Below, one piece after another: positions 6,913 through 15,478 of a stretch of 32,758 nucleotides of DNA. The notes under the pieces were generated by a model. It saw only the letters and a program-made list of their open reading frames with translations. It searched no databases and was not told where the DNA came from. Location: positions 1 through 32,758 of the forward strand of contig NZ_JAATVU010000066.1 in assembly GCF_013184745.1 (NCBI RefSeq), given 5' to 3'. A program made the position numbers and the translations under genes. Position 1 is the stretch's first letter, and every line of letters starts with the position of its first letter. The DNA is from Mangrovicoccus sp. HB161399. Its GTDB lineage: Bacteria > Pseudomonadota > Alphaproteobacteria > Rhodobacterales > Rhodobacteraceae.

Positions 6913-8334
6913 ATGCCGGGCCAGATTCTTGTCATCGATCCCGTCGCGGCGAACCGAATCGTGCTGCGCAGCCGGGTGACGGTTTCGTGCCATTCCGTGG
7001 TGCAGGCCGGCAGTCCGGACGAGGCCTTCGACCGGGTCTCCGAAAACCGCCCCGACCTGATTCTGCTCGGACCCGGCCTGACCGGCCCGATGGCCTGCGA
7101 CATGGTCCGGCGCCTCGCCGGCTTCCCGGCCGGGCGCGGCGTGCCAGTGCTGATTCTCACCGGCTCCTTCGACCCCGAGGCGGTGCGCGCGGCGCTGCTG
7201 GCGGGGGCCGAGGACGCGCTCGACCCCGAAGCGCAGGGCGCTTTCCTGCTGGCCCGGATCCGCGCGCTCCTGCGCCAGCGCGGCGCGCTGGACGAGATCG
7301 CCGCGCGCAGCCTGACCGAGCAGCAGCTCGGCCTGTCGGAGGACGCGGCCGCCTTCGTCCAGCCCGCGCGGATCGCCCTGGTCACCCAGCGCCCGGTCAA
7401 GGGCCGGGCCTGGCAGGCGGCGCTGATGCCGCTGGTGCCGCACCGGCTGTCCTGGCTCGACCCGCAGGCGGCCCTTTCGCTCTCGCCCGAGGACGGCCAT
7501 CCGGATCTCTACATCGTGGAGGACAATCCCGACCAGCCCGACGACAGCCTGCGCTTCCTCGCGGAACTGCGCAGCCGCCAGTCCAGCCGCACCGCCGCCG
7601 CCATCCTTGTCAGCGATCCGCGCGCGCGGCGCCAGGAACGGCCGGCGGACCGCCTGGCGATGGCGCTGGACATCGGCGCGAACGATGTCATGCGCCACGG
7701 CTTCATTCCCGAAGAACTGGTGCTGCGCAGCGCGCTGCACCTGGCGCGCAAGCGCGACGGCGACCGGCTGCGCAACCGGGTGGAGGACGGGCTGCGCGAG
7801 GCACTGCGCGATCCGCTGACCGGGCTCTACAACCGCCGCTATGCCATGCCCCATATCGACCGCATCGCCGAGCGGGCGGTGCAGAGCGGACGCGGCTTCG
7901 CGCTGATGATGGTCGATCTCGACCGCTTCAAGTCGGTCAACGACACCCATGGCCACGCGGCGGGCGACCGGGTGCTGGTGGAGACCGCGGCGCGGCTTTC
8001 GGACAACATCCGCAAGCAGGACCTGCTGGCGCGGATCGGCGGCGAGGAATTCCTGATCGCCATGCCGGACACTGATCTCGACCGGGTGCGCATGGCCGCG
8101 GCGCGGCTGCGCCGGGTGATCGCCGACCGGCCCATGTCCGCGGGCCAGTTGCTCCTGCCGGTCACCGCCAGCATCGGCATCGCCATGGCCGACATCGCCG
8201 CCTTCCGCGAGGCGGCCGCGGCCGGACAGTCCGGCACTGCGGTGCAGGCCCTGCTGGAACGCGCCGACAAGGCGCTCTACAGCGCCAAGGCCCAAGGGCG
8301 GAACACCGTTAATTTCGGCCTTTCCGCCGCCTGA
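6913..8334 (+). CDS. pleD: PleD-like response regulator diguanylate cyclase with a degenerate receiver
   Basis: This 473-aa protein has the PleD order REC1 (about 3-120), REC2 (about 151-280) and GGDEF (about 295-470). The cyclase is complete: DPLTGLYNRRYA, DLDRFKSVNDTHGH, GGEEF (376-380), and an intact inhibitory site RKQD (367-370). The first receiver is not. Gly53 occupies the position of the phosphorylated Asp53 of Caulobacter PleD, the acidic pair DD is reduced to Asp9-Pro10, and the conserved Lys near 105 is missing. REC2 also lacks a clear acceptor, as is normal for PleD. It should therefore not be switched on by DivJ/PleC-type phosphotransfer. The start ATG 6913 gives the canonical N-terminus. 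Confidence 0.9.
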   Translation: MPGQILVIDPVAANRIVLRSRVTVSCHSVVQAGSPDEAFDRVSENRPDLILLGPGLTGPMACDMVRRLAGFPAGRGVPVLILTGSFDPEAVRAALLAGAEDALDPEAQGAFLLARIRALLRQRGALDEIAARSLTEQQLGLSEDAAAFVQPARIALVTQRPVKGRAWQAALMPLVPHRLSWLDPQAALSLSPEDGHPDLYIVEDNPDQPDDSLRFLAELRSRQSSRTAAAILVSDPRARRQERPADRLAMALDIGANDVMRHGFIPEELVLRSALHLARKRDGDRLRNRVEDGLREALRDPLTGLYNRRYAMPHIDRIAERAVQSGRGFALMMVDLDRFKSVNDTHGHAAGDRVLVETAARLSDNIRKQDLLARIGGEEFLIAMPDTDLDRVRMAAARLRRVIADRPMSAGQLLLPVTASIGIAMADIAAFREAAAAGQSGTAVQALLERADKALYSAKAQGRNTVNFGLSAA

Positions 8335-8340
8335 GCACCG

Positions 8341-8886
8341 TCAGTCCGGATCATGCGGCGGGTGGCCATGTCCGTCGCCGCCATCCCATTTGCGGCCGCC
8401 GTCCCGGTCCTTGCCGCCGCGATAGGTGCCGAAGCGCTTCAGCCGGTCGACATACTCCGCTCGCTCCTCCGGCGGCATCGCCGCAATCCGGTCGATGATC
8501 ACCGCATGGGCCCGGTCAGTGAAGCCCGCGAAGGCGGCGTTCGATCCGTCGAGCAGATCGCGCAGCGCCTCCGGATCGAAGGGCTCGGCCTCCAGCAGCG
8601 CGATCACCCGCAACCGAACCTCTTCCTGGGTTCCGCGGGTCACGCCCTCGGCCCGGCCGATCGCATGCAGTTCCGAAAGCACAGCGCGCCGGTCCCCCGG
8701 CGGCAGCACGCCGATCAGCGGAGCGACGAAGCCGGGCCGCATCGGCGGCGGCCGATCGCCGTCGAAGGCGCGCTTCGACAGGAACAGCCCGGCCACGGCG
8801 CAGATCACCAGCACGTTCAGCGCCAGCGAGACCCCGGTGAGGATCCGCCAGGCCAGCTTCCGGCGCGGAGATGCGGGTTCCGACAT
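8341..8886 (-). CDS. Periplasmic metal/stress sensor of the Metal_resist (CnrX-like) family
   Basis: This 181-aa protein has one N-terminal transmembrane helix (about residues 13-35) and a periplasmic helical domain. That domain carries LIGVLPPGDRRAVLSELHAIG, a helical hairpin around 75-150, and MPPEERAEYVDRLKRFG, like CpxP/CnrX-type periplasmic sensors. The C-terminal tail is Gly-, Asp- and His-rich (GDGHGHPPHDPD), compatible with metal binding. ATG 8886 is preferred over ATG 8892 because GGAGG sits 7 nt before the former and only 1 nt before the latter. It is the last gene of the ECF sigma unit and probably the sensory input. It ends 6 nt from the convergent PleD-like gene. Confidence 0.78.
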   Translation of the reverse strand: MSEPASPRRKLAWRILTGVSLALNVLVICAVAGLFLSKRAFDGDRPPPMRPGFVAPLIGVLPPGDRRAVLSELHAIGRAEGVTRGTQEEVRLRVIALLEAEPFDPEALRDLLDGSNAAFAGFTDRAHAVIIDRIAAMPPEERAEYVDRLKRFGTYRGGKDRDGGRKWDGGDGHGHPPHDPD

Positions 8887-8888
8887 GT

Positions 8889-9257
8889 TCATCCCTCCGG
8901 CAAGAGCCCGGCCAGCGCCGGGAATTCGTAGATCATCTGCAGCCCGAAGGCGCTGTCATAGACCGAAGCGCCGTTGAAATCGGCGCCGGTCCCGGCCGAG
9001 AGGCCGATCCAGAGCCCTGTCAGCCCGGCAGCCACCAGCCCGGCGGGCAGCGCCAGCCGCCCGGCCAGCGCCCCGAGCCCGGCCAGCCAGCTGCGGCGCG
9101 GCTCCGCCCGCGGCGGCGGAGCAGGCTGCAGCCGCGCCGCATCCGCCTCGATCCGCGCCAGCAGCGCGGCGGAAGGCAGCGGCGCATCCGCCCGCGCCCC
9201 GGCCAGGATCAGGTCGAGGGCGGCATCGTCAATGTCCAGGTCGCGTTCATGTGCCAT
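8889..9257 (-). CDS. Single-helix membrane protein, putative anti-sigma factor (CnrY-like position)
   Basis: A 122-aa protein with a charged N-terminal region (about 1-65), one hydrophobic segment (about 68-90, LALPAGLVAAGLTGLWIGLSAG) and a short periplasmic tail. No recognisable ZAS zinc motif is present. Its start overlaps the end of the sigma gene by 11 nt, and it is followed by the periplasmic sensor after 2 nt. That order is the reason for calling it an anti-sigma factor. The function is inferred from context, not homology. Confidence 0.6.
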   Translation of the reverse strand: MAHERDLDIDDAALDLILAGARADAPLPSAALLARIEADAARLQPAPPPRAEPRRSWLAGLGALAGRLALPAGLVAAGLTGLWIGLSAGTGADFNGASVYDSAFGLQMIYEFPALAGLLPEG

Positions 9258-9837
9258 CGATCAATCCCAATGCCTCCCTGTGCTTCGCCAGCGCCTTCGC
9301 CAGCGTCCGCTTGCCCCGCGCCGTCAGGCTTTCCACCGCCTCCACCGAGATCTCCAGGATCTCGGCGATCTCCGGATTGGGGCGGCCTTCCAGATGCCGC
9401 AGGATCACCGCCAGCCTCTGCCGCTCGGGCAGTTCGGCCAGCGCCGCCTGCAGCGCCCGTGCCCGCGCCGCGCCCTGCATCCGCGCCTCGTTTCCGGGGC
9501 GGTCGTCCTCCGGCTCCATCTCGGGCTCCAGCGGCGCCTGCCGCCGGCGCCGGCGCAGCCGGTCGGTGCAAAGATTTGCCGCCACCCGGTAGGTCCAGGT
9601 GGCGGGCGCCGCGCCCATGTCGCGCCAGTCCGGCGCGATCTTCCACAGGCGCAGCATCGCTTCCTGCGTGACGTCCTCGGCCTCCGCCCGGTCGCCCAGC
9701 ATGCGCACCGCCAGGGCATGGATCCTCGGTGCGATCCGCAGCATCAGCGTGCGGGCCGCCTGCGGGTCGCCCGCGGCATAGGCCGCGAGCAGGGCCGCAT
9801 CCTCCGAGGAGGTTCCTCTGGCGCTGTCAGCCTTCAT
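9247..9837 (-). CDS. ECF-family RNA polymerase sigma factor
   Basis: A 196-aa group IV sigma factor. Region 2 (about 17-85) includes LGDRAEAEDVTQEAMLRLW and a WTYRVAANLCTDRLRRRRR segment, matching the -10 recognition helices. Region 4 (about 128-185) is LPERQRLAVILRHLEGRPNPEIAEILEISVEAVESLTARGKRTL, a helix-turn-helix for the -35 box. There is no sigma 1.1 or sigma 3. ATG 9837 is used; an in-frame GTG at 9867 has no ribosome binding site. It is followed by a putative membrane anti-sigma factor and preceded by an exported EF-hand protein, so it likely answers an envelope or divalent-cation signal. The regulon is unknown. Confidence 0.88.
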   Translation of the reverse strand: MKADSARGTSSEDAALLAAYAAGDPQAARTLMLRIAPRIHALAVRMLGDRAEAEDVTQEAMLRLWKIAPDWRDMGAAPATWTYRVAANLCTDRLRRRRRQAPLEPEMEPEDDRPGNEARMQGAARARALQAALAELPERQRLAVILRHLEGRPNPEIAEILEISVEAVESLTARGKRTLAKALAKHREALGLIDGT

Positions 9838-9878
9838 CCCGGACCGGGCTAGGGGGCCGTGGAACACCGGTCAAGGCG

Positions 9879-10412
9879 TCAGTTGCGGTTCATGCCCTTG
9901 CCGTCCTGCGGACCGTGGCCGCCGCGCCCGTCATGGTGCCCGCCCATTATCGGGCGCTGCGCCATTTCCTCCTGGCTCAGCACGCCGTCGCCGTCGCGGT
10001 CCATGGCCTGGAACGCGCGCTCCATGCCCGCGGCCATGCCGGGGCCTTCCAGTTCGGCCATCGACAGGGTGCCGTTGCCGTCCTGGTCGCGGAATTCCAC
10101 CATGTTGGCGATGCGAGCGGCCATCCGTTCCTGCATCCGCGCCACCGCGGCGGCGGTCAGCTCGTCCGCGGTCAACTCGCCGTTGCCGTCGGCGTCGGCG
10201 GCCTGGAAGCGGGCTTCGCGATGAGCCTTGAACTCCTCGGCGGTGACCGTGCCGCTGCTGTCGGCATCGAGTTCGGAGAAGGCCGGGCGCTCGCCCGGGC
10301 CGAAGCCGCCCGGACCCATGCCGCGGGCGCCGTCCTGGCCGCGATCCGCGAGAACCGGCAGGGCCAGCCCGGCAGCGATGGCAGCGCTCAGTGCGATCAT
10401 CTTCTTGGTCAT
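9879..10412 (-). CDS. Exported four-EF-hand calcium-binding protein
   Basis: This 177-aa protein has a signal peptide (MTKKMIALSAAIAAGLALPVLA, cleavage near residue 22). Four EF-hand loops follow: DADSSGTVTAEE (49-60), DADGNGELTADE (73-84), DQDGNGTLSMAE (109-120) and DRDGDGVLSQEE (138-149). All keep Asp at 1, 3 and Gly at 6, and Glu at 12, so Ca2+ binding is expected. The C-terminal tail is Gly/His-rich (GGHHDGRGGHG). It lies 41 nt upstream of the ECF sigma gene on the same strand, and may be a target of that sigma factor or feed into it. ATG 10412 is chosen for the signal peptide. A longer N-terminus would bury it. Confidence 0.85.
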   Translation of the reverse strand: MTKKMIALSAAIAAGLALPVLADRGQDGARGMGPGGFGPGERPAFSELDADSSGTVTAEEFKAHREARFQAADADGNGELTADELTAAAVARMQERMAARIANMVEFRDQDGNGTLSMAELEGPGMAAGMERAFQAMDRDGDGVLSQEEMAQRPIMGGHHDGRGGHGPQDGKGMNRN

Positions 10413-10582
10413 CGGTCTTGCCTTTCGTGATGTCTGGGACGCGGCGATGCTCCTTGCCGCGTTCATCCATTCAACGGGGCTTCGCCGGGTTTCCGTCGCA
10501 GGCCTGCAAATTTTTCCGCCCCGCTGCTATAAGCGGCGGGGGCGCGACTCGGCTGCGAGGCCGCGCAGGGAAGGAGAACCGC

Positions 10583-10987
10583 ATGACAGACATCCGCATC
10601 GAGGAGGACCGGCCGCTGAACCAGGCGCTGCTGCGCGGCTGGCGCCGCCGCTGCCCGGCCTGCGGCGAGGGCCGGATCCTGCAGGGCTATCTCAAGGTGC
10701 GGCCCGCCTGCCCGGCCTGCGGCGAGGAACTGCACCACCACCGCGCCGATGACGGTCCGGCCTATCTGACGATCCTCGTAGTCGGCCATGTGCTCGCCCC
10801 GGTGATGCTGCTGGCCTGGGAACTCTGGCGCCCGCAGCCGATGGTCATGGCCGCCAGCCTCTCGGCGCTGACGGTCGGGCTGGCGCTGTGGCTGCTGCCG
10901 CGGATAAAGGGCGCGCTGATCGGCATCCAGTGGTCGCGGCGGATGCACGGCTTCGGCGGAGATGGGTCCCCGGTGGCAGATGCCTGA
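10583..10987 (+). CDS. DUF983 family membrane protein with two CxxC motifs
   Basis: A 134-aa protein with two zinc-ribbon-like CPAC motifs (CPACGEGRILQGYLK and CPACGEEL, about residues 25-50). Two transmembrane helices follow (about 60-80 and 86-105). This is the DUF983 layout, of unknown function. In alphaproteobacteria this family is often near cytochrome oxidase genes, but not here. AAGGAG lies 9 nt before ATG 10583. The end overlaps the NUDIX gene's start by 8 nt, so the two are probably co-translated. A possible -10 box (TATAAG) lies about 50 nt upstream. Confidence 0.85.
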   Translation: MTDIRIEEDRPLNQALLRGWRRRCPACGEGRILQGYLKVRPACPACGEELHHHRADDGPAYLTILVVGHVLAPVMLLAWELWRPQPMVMAASLSALTVGLALWLLPRIKGALIGIQWSRRMHGFGGDGSPVADA

Positions 10988-11660
10988 TCCCGAGATCCGC
11001 GACGCGGCAACCGTGATCCTGCTGCGCGACCGCGGCGGGCCGCAGGTTCTGATGGGCCAGCGCGGCGCGAAGGCCGTGTTCATGCCGTCGAAATTCGTCT
11101 TTCCCGGCGGCGCGGTCGATCCCGGCGATGTGGCCGTCCCGCTGGCGGGCCTTCCCGACGGGATCTGCCTGGAGCGGCTCGGCGAGGGCGTTGCGCCGGA
11201 CCTGCCGCGCGCGCTGGTCGCCGCCGCGATCCGCGAGACCTGGGAGGAGACCGGGCTGGTCCTCGGCCGCGAGGGCGCCTGGCCGGATCCGCCGGCAGAC
11301 TGGCAGGGGTTCGCCGCAACCGGGCACGTGCCCTCGGGCGAGGGGCTGCGCTTCTTCTTCCGCGCGATCACGCCGCCGGGCCGCCCCCGCCGCTTCGACG
11401 CACGGTTCTTCCTCGCCGATGCCGACGCCCTGGGGCTGGAGGCGGAGGATTTCTCCCGCGCCTCGGACGAGCTGAGCCTGCTGCAATGGATCCCGCTGCC
11501 CGAGGTGCGCCGCTTCGACCTGCCCTTCATCACCGAGGTGGTGCTGGCCGAGCTTGCCGCCATGCTGCGCCGCGGGGCACAGCCGGGACCCGTGCCGTTC
11601 TACGACAATGACGACGAGGAGTCGCTGTTCCGCCGCCTCGGCGGGCGCGCCCTGCTCTGA
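10980..11660 (+). CDS. NUDIX hydrolase, Nudt19-like (acyl-CoA diphosphatase type)
   Basis: A 226-aa NUDIX hydrolase. The NUDIX box is split: FPGGAVDPGD supplies the first glycine, and AAAIRETWEETGLVL supplies the REUxEExGU half, with an extra stretch of about 35 residues between them. That extended loop is typical of the Nudt19 branch, which hydrolyses CoA and acyl-CoA. CoA turnover would suit the convergent acyl-CoA synthetase next door. ATG 10980 overlaps the DUF983 gene by 8 nt; ATG 10962 is an alternative. Substrate is inferred from the subfamily. Confidence 0.82.
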   Translation: MPDPEIRDAATVILLRDRGGPQVLMGQRGAKAVFMPSKFVFPGGAVDPGDVAVPLAGLPDGICLERLGEGVAPDLPRALVAAAIRETWEETGLVLGREGAWPDPPADWQGFAATGHVPSGEGLRFFFRAITPPGRPRRFDARFFLADADALGLEAEDFSRASDELSLLQWIPLPEVRRFDLPFITEVVLAELAAMLRRGAQPGPVPFYDNDDEESLFRRLGGRALL

Positions 11661-11663
11661 GCC

Positions 11664-13559
11664 TCAGTCCTGCCAGCGCCACGGGGTGGTGTAGCAGCCC
11701 ATCACCTGCGCCAGCCGCTCGGCGTCGACATCGCCATGCGCTTCCAGCACCGCGGTCAGCCCGAGCTTGCGGTCCTCGACCACCTCGGCAACCGTGACCG
11801 GAAAGCCCTCGGCCGCCAGAACGCCGTCGAAGACCCGCTGGATCGCCATCTTGCGCAGGGCGGGCTTGAAGACCTTGCCGACCGCGGTCTTGGGCAGCTC
11901 GGCAAGGATCTCGACATGCTTGGGCACGGCGGCGCGCTCGTGAATGCGAGAGCGGCCGAACTCCATCAGGTCGCCGGTCATCACCTTGGCCCCGGCCACC
12001 AGCTCCACATAGGCGCAGGGCAGTTCGCCGGCATGGGCGTCGGGCTGGCCGATCGCGCCGACCATCGCCACCGCCGGATGGCCCGACAGCGCCTCCTCGA
12101 TCTCGGCCGGGTCGATATTGTGGCCGCCGCGGATGATCATGTCCTTCTTGCGGCCGGTGATCCACAGGTAGCCGTCGGCGTCGATCCGCCCCAGATCGCC
12201 CGTGCGCAGATATCGCCGGTCAGCGAAAAGGCCGAGATTCTTGCCCGGCTCGGTATAGGTCGACCCCTCGAAGACGCCCGGGTTGGCGATGCAGATCTCG
12301 CCCACTTCGTCGGTGCCGCATTCATGCCGGATGGTCCCGCAATCCTCGCAATCGAGGATCCGCACATCCGTGTAGGGCAAGGGCACGCCGACCGAGCCGA
12401 CCTTCTTCTTGCCGTCGATCGGGTTCACCGACACCAGGCAGGTCGCCTCCGTCAGCCCGTAGCCCTCGGCCACCTGCACCCCGGTCGCCTCCTCGAACCG
12501 GCGGTAGAGTTCCAGCGGCAGCGGCGCGGAACCCGAGATCGCGATCTTCAGGCTGGAGACATCGGCATCGACCTTGCGCTGCATCAGCGCGGCAAGCGCG
12601 GTCGGCACGGTGATCAGGAAGGTGACGCGGTAGCGCTCGATCAGCTTCCAGAAATTGTCGAAGACACCCTCGCCGCGGTAGCCGGCGGGGGTCGGAAAGA
12701 CGACATGCGCGCCCGACTGGATCGCCGACATCAGCACAGGGTAGCAGGCGAAGCAGTGGAACAGCGGAAGCGGGCAGATCATCACGTCGGTCTCGTCGAA
12801 CAGCAGCTCCTTGCCGAGCCAGCCGTTGTAGATCATCCCCGAGAACTTGTGCTGCGCCACTTTCGGCGTGCCGGTGGTGCCGCCGGTATGGAAATAGGCT
12901 GCGATCCGGTCCCCGCGGCTCTGCTCGAACGCCAGCCTGCCGCCCGGCTGGCGCTCCAGCTCGGCACGGAAATCCAGCACCTTCGCATGGTGCCGCCCGG
13001 ACATCTTCGGACGCAGCAGCGGCACCAGCCAGGATTTCGGCGGCGTCATGTAGCGCTTCAGGTCGACTTCCAGCACCGTCTTCACGGTTGGCGAGAAGGC
13101 GACCGCGGCAGCGGCCTTCTGGGCGACCTCGGATTTCGGGAAGGTGCGCAGCGTCACCAGAACCTTGGCCCCGGCATCGTTGAGGATGCCGGCGATCTGC
13201 TCGGTGTCGAGCAGCGGGTTGATCGGCAGCACCCGCCCCGCCGTCATGCCGCCCAGCAGCGCAAGGATCGTCTCGTTGCAGTTCGGCAGCAGGTAGGCGA
13301 CGACATCGGTCTCGCCGATGCCGAGCGAGCGGAACAGGTTCGCCGCCTGCGTCACCTGCCGGGCGAGCTCCGCCCAGTCCAGCGTTTCGGCGGGCGCCCG
13401 CGGTTCCGAGAACAGCTGGAACGTGACCGCGGGCCGCCCGCCATGGCGCGCCGCGGTCGCGGCCAGCGCATCATGGACGGTCTCGGGCACATCGCGCGCG
13501 CTCCACGGGCCCTCCGCCTCGATCAGGCGCGCAGAGGACACGTCCGTGAACATGTGCAT
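11664..13559 (-). CDS. AMP-forming acyl-CoA synthetase (FadD-like)
   Basis: A 631-aa ANL-superfamily ligase that activates a carboxylic acid to acyl-AMP and then acyl-CoA. The P-loop is AYFHTGGTTGTPKVAQH (about 277-293). The A5 motif is GYGLTEAT, and the A7 and A8 motifs are YLRTGDLG and ITGRKKDMIIRGGHNIDP. The catalytic lysine of A10 is in TAVGKVFKPALRK. Chain length cannot be told. A second-half insertion ILDCEDCGTIRHECG holds three cysteines, which is unusual. ATG 13559 follows GGGAGGAG at good spacing. It converges with the NUDIX gene (3-nt gap). Confidence 0.9.
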   Translation of the reverse strand: MHMFTDVSSARLIEAEGPWSARDVPETVHDALAATAARHGGRPAVTFQLFSEPRAPAETLDWAELARQVTQAANLFRSLGIGETDVVAYLLPNCNETILALLGGMTAGRVLPINPLLDTEQIAGILNDAGAKVLVTLRTFPKSEVAQKAAAAVAFSPTVKTVLEVDLKRYMTPPKSWLVPLLRPKMSGRHHAKVLDFRAELERQPGGRLAFEQSRGDRIAAYFHTGGTTGTPKVAQHKFSGMIYNGWLGKELLFDETDVMICPLPLFHCFACYPVLMSAIQSGAHVVFPTPAGYRGEGVFDNFWKLIERYRVTFLITVPTALAALMQRKVDADVSSLKIAISGSAPLPLELYRRFEEATGVQVAEGYGLTEATCLVSVNPIDGKKKVGSVGVPLPYTDVRILDCEDCGTIRHECGTDEVGEICIANPGVFEGSTYTEPGKNLGLFADRRYLRTGDLGRIDADGYLWITGRKKDMIIRGGHNIDPAEIEEALSGHPAVAMVGAIGQPDAHAGELPCAYVELVAGAKVMTGDLMEFGRSRIHERAAVPKHVEILAELPKTAVGKVFKPALRKMAIQRVFDGVLAAEGFPVTVAEVVEDRKLGLTAVLEAHGDVDAERLAQVMGCYTTPWRWQD

Positions 13560-13684
13560 TGAAATCTCCTCCCCAGGATGGCCGCCTTGTCCGTTCTTGC
13601 ATGCGAAGCGGGCGGCCTGCCGCGAGGATGGACCCGGGCCCGGGCGCAGCGCAAGAGTAACGCTGCGGCCCGGACCTGCGGCGG

Positions 13685-15478
13685 TCATTCGGCGGCGACG
13701 GCCTCGGTGAATTGCAGCCGCGCCAGACGGGCGTAGAGCCCGCCCTCGGCGACCAGGCTGTCATGGGTGCCCTGCGCCACGATCCGGCCCTTGTCGAAGA
13801 CGAGGATGCGGTCGGCCTTCTTCACCGTGGCGAGGCGGTGCGCGACGACCAGCGTGGTGCAGTCGCGGGACATCTCGTCGACGGCCTTCTGCACCGCTGC
13901 CTCGCTCTCGGCGTCGAGCGCCGAGGTCGCCTCGTCGAGGAGCAGGACCGGCGCATCGCGCAGGATGGCCCGCGCTATGGCGATGCGCTGCTTCTGACCG
14001 CCGGACAGCATCACGCCGCGCTCGCCCAGATAGGTGTCGTACCCGTCGGGCAGCTCGGAGACGAAGCCATGCGCCGCGGCGGCCTTCGCGGCGGCCTCGA
14101 CCTCGGCATCGGTGGCATCGGGACGGCCGAAGCGGATATTGGCGCGGGCGGTGTCGGCGAAGATCACCGGCTCCTGCGGGACCAGCGCCAGGTTGCGGCG
14201 GAAGGCGTCGCGCGCCATCGCGGGGAGCGGCACGCCGTCGAGCAGCACCTCGCCGGACTGCGGATCGTAGAACCGCAGCAGCAGCTGCAGCACGGTCGAC
14301 TTGCCCGCCCCCGAAGGACCGACCAGCGCGACCGTCTCGCCCGGCGCGACGCGGAAGGACAGGCCTTCCAGCGCGGCATCGTCGGGGCGGGTCGGATAGT
14401 GGAAACGCACGTCGCGGAACTCGATCTCGCCCTGCGCGGGCGCGGCCGGGGCGCGCGGGGTTTCGGGATCCGAGACGGTGTCCTCGGCATGGAGCAGCTC
14501 GACCAGCCGCTCGGTGGCGCCGGCCGCGCGCTGCAGCTCGCCCCAGATCTCGGACAGCGCGGCGACGGAGCCTGCCATGATGCCGGCATAGATGACGAAC
14601 TGCACCAGCTCGCCGATAGACATCGCCTGGCTGCGCACGTCGGTCACCCCGACCCAGAGGACCGAGATGATGCCGCCGAAGACGATGAAGATGACGATCG
14701 CGGTCAGCGCCGCGCGCACGACCATGCGCCGCTTGGCCGACTCGAAGGATTTCTCGGTCACGTCGGCGAACATCGCGCGGCTCGGCCCCTCGGCCGTGAA
14801 GGCCTGCACGGCCTGCGCCGACAGCAGCGCCTCGGACGCCTTGCCCGAGCCTTGCGCGATCCAGTCCTGGTTGTCCCGCGCCAGGCCGCGCAGGCGGCGG
14901 CCGAGCCCGAGGATCGGGATCAGCACCACCGGCACCAGCAGCAGCACGAGGCCGGTCAGCTTTGCCGAGGTCAGCAGCATCATCACGAGGCCGCCGCCGA
15001 ACAGCAGCAGGTTTCGCAGGAACCACGACACCGAGGAGCCGACGACCGACAGGATCAGCGTCGTGTCGGTGGTGATCCGCGACAGCACCTCGCCGGTCAT
15101 GATCTTCTCGTAGAAGGCCGGGCTCATCGAGATCATCCGGTCGAACACCGCCTTGCGGATGTCGGCGACCGTGCGCTCGCCCAGCCGGGTCACGAGGTAG
15201 TAGCGCGCCGCCGTGCCGAGGGCGAGCAGGCCCGCGATGCCGAGCGCGGCAACGAAGTACTTGTCGAGCAGCGCGGTCTCGCCGGTCAGGAAGCCGTCGA
15301 CCACCCGGCGCACCGCCACGGGCAGGACCAGCGAGACGGTGGCGGTGAATATCAGCGCCAGCAGCGAGGCGACCAGCAGGCCGCGATAGGGCTTCAGGAA
15401 GGGAAACAGGCCGCGGAGCGCCCCGATCTTCTTCGACTTCGCGCGGTCCTCGCTGGAATTGTTCGGGCGGCGGGCCAT
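13685..15478 (-). CDS. MsbA-type ABC exporter (fused membrane and ATPase domains)
   Basis: A 597-aa half-transporter that works as a homodimer in the inner membrane. Six transmembrane helices lie at about 30-320. The ATPase domain follows with Walker A GPSGAGKST (about 400), signature LSGGQKQR, Walker B VLLLDEATSALD and switch VAHR. This layout fits lipid A, lipid or multidrug exporters of the MsbA/BmrA type. Substrate is not readable. ATG 15478 has GAGGAG 6-7 nt upstream. An in-frame extension of about 38 residues upstream has no such site and is excluded. About 125 nt separate it from the acyl-CoA synthetase downstream. Confidence 0.9.
   Translation of the reverse strand: MARRPNNSSEDRAKSKKIGALRGLFPFLKPYRGLLVASLLALIFTATVSLVLPVAVRRVVDGFLTGETALLDKYFVAALGIAGLLALGTAARYYLVTRLGERTVADIRKAVFDRMISMSPAFYEKIMTGEVLSRITTDTTLILSVVGSSVSWFLRNLLLFGGGLVMMLLTSAKLTGLVLLLVPVVLIPILGLGRRLRGLARDNQDWIAQGSGKASEALLSAQAVQAFTAEGPSRAMFADVTEKSFESAKRRMVVRAALTAIVIFIVFGGIISVLWVGVTDVRSQAMSIGELVQFVIYAGIMAGSVAALSEIWGELQRAAGATERLVELLHAEDTVSDPETPRAPAAPAQGEIEFRDVRFHYPTRPDDAALEGLSFRVAPGETVALVGPSGAGKSTVLQLLLRFYDPQSGEVLLDGVPLPAMARDAFRRNLALVPQEPVIFADTARANIRFGRPDATDAEVEAAAKAAAAHGFVSELPDGYDTYLGERGVMLSGGQKQRIAIARAILRDAPVLLLDEATSALDAESEAAVQKAVDEMSRDCTTLVVAHRLATVKKADRILVFDKGRIVAQGTHDSLVAEGGLYARLARLQFTEAVAAE

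Noticed and set aside
10413-10582. ECF-type promoter (GGAAAC ... CGTT) upstream of the EF-hand gene
   Set aside because: The spacing between the two words is only about 12 bp on the minus strand, too short for the known GGAAC-N16/17-CGTT pattern.
11736-13562. 608-codon open frame opposite the acyl-CoA synthetase
   Set aside because: A mirror of GC3 bias: the opposite strand carries a complete ligase with all motifs, while this frame shows no family pattern and is rich in His, Gln and Arg.
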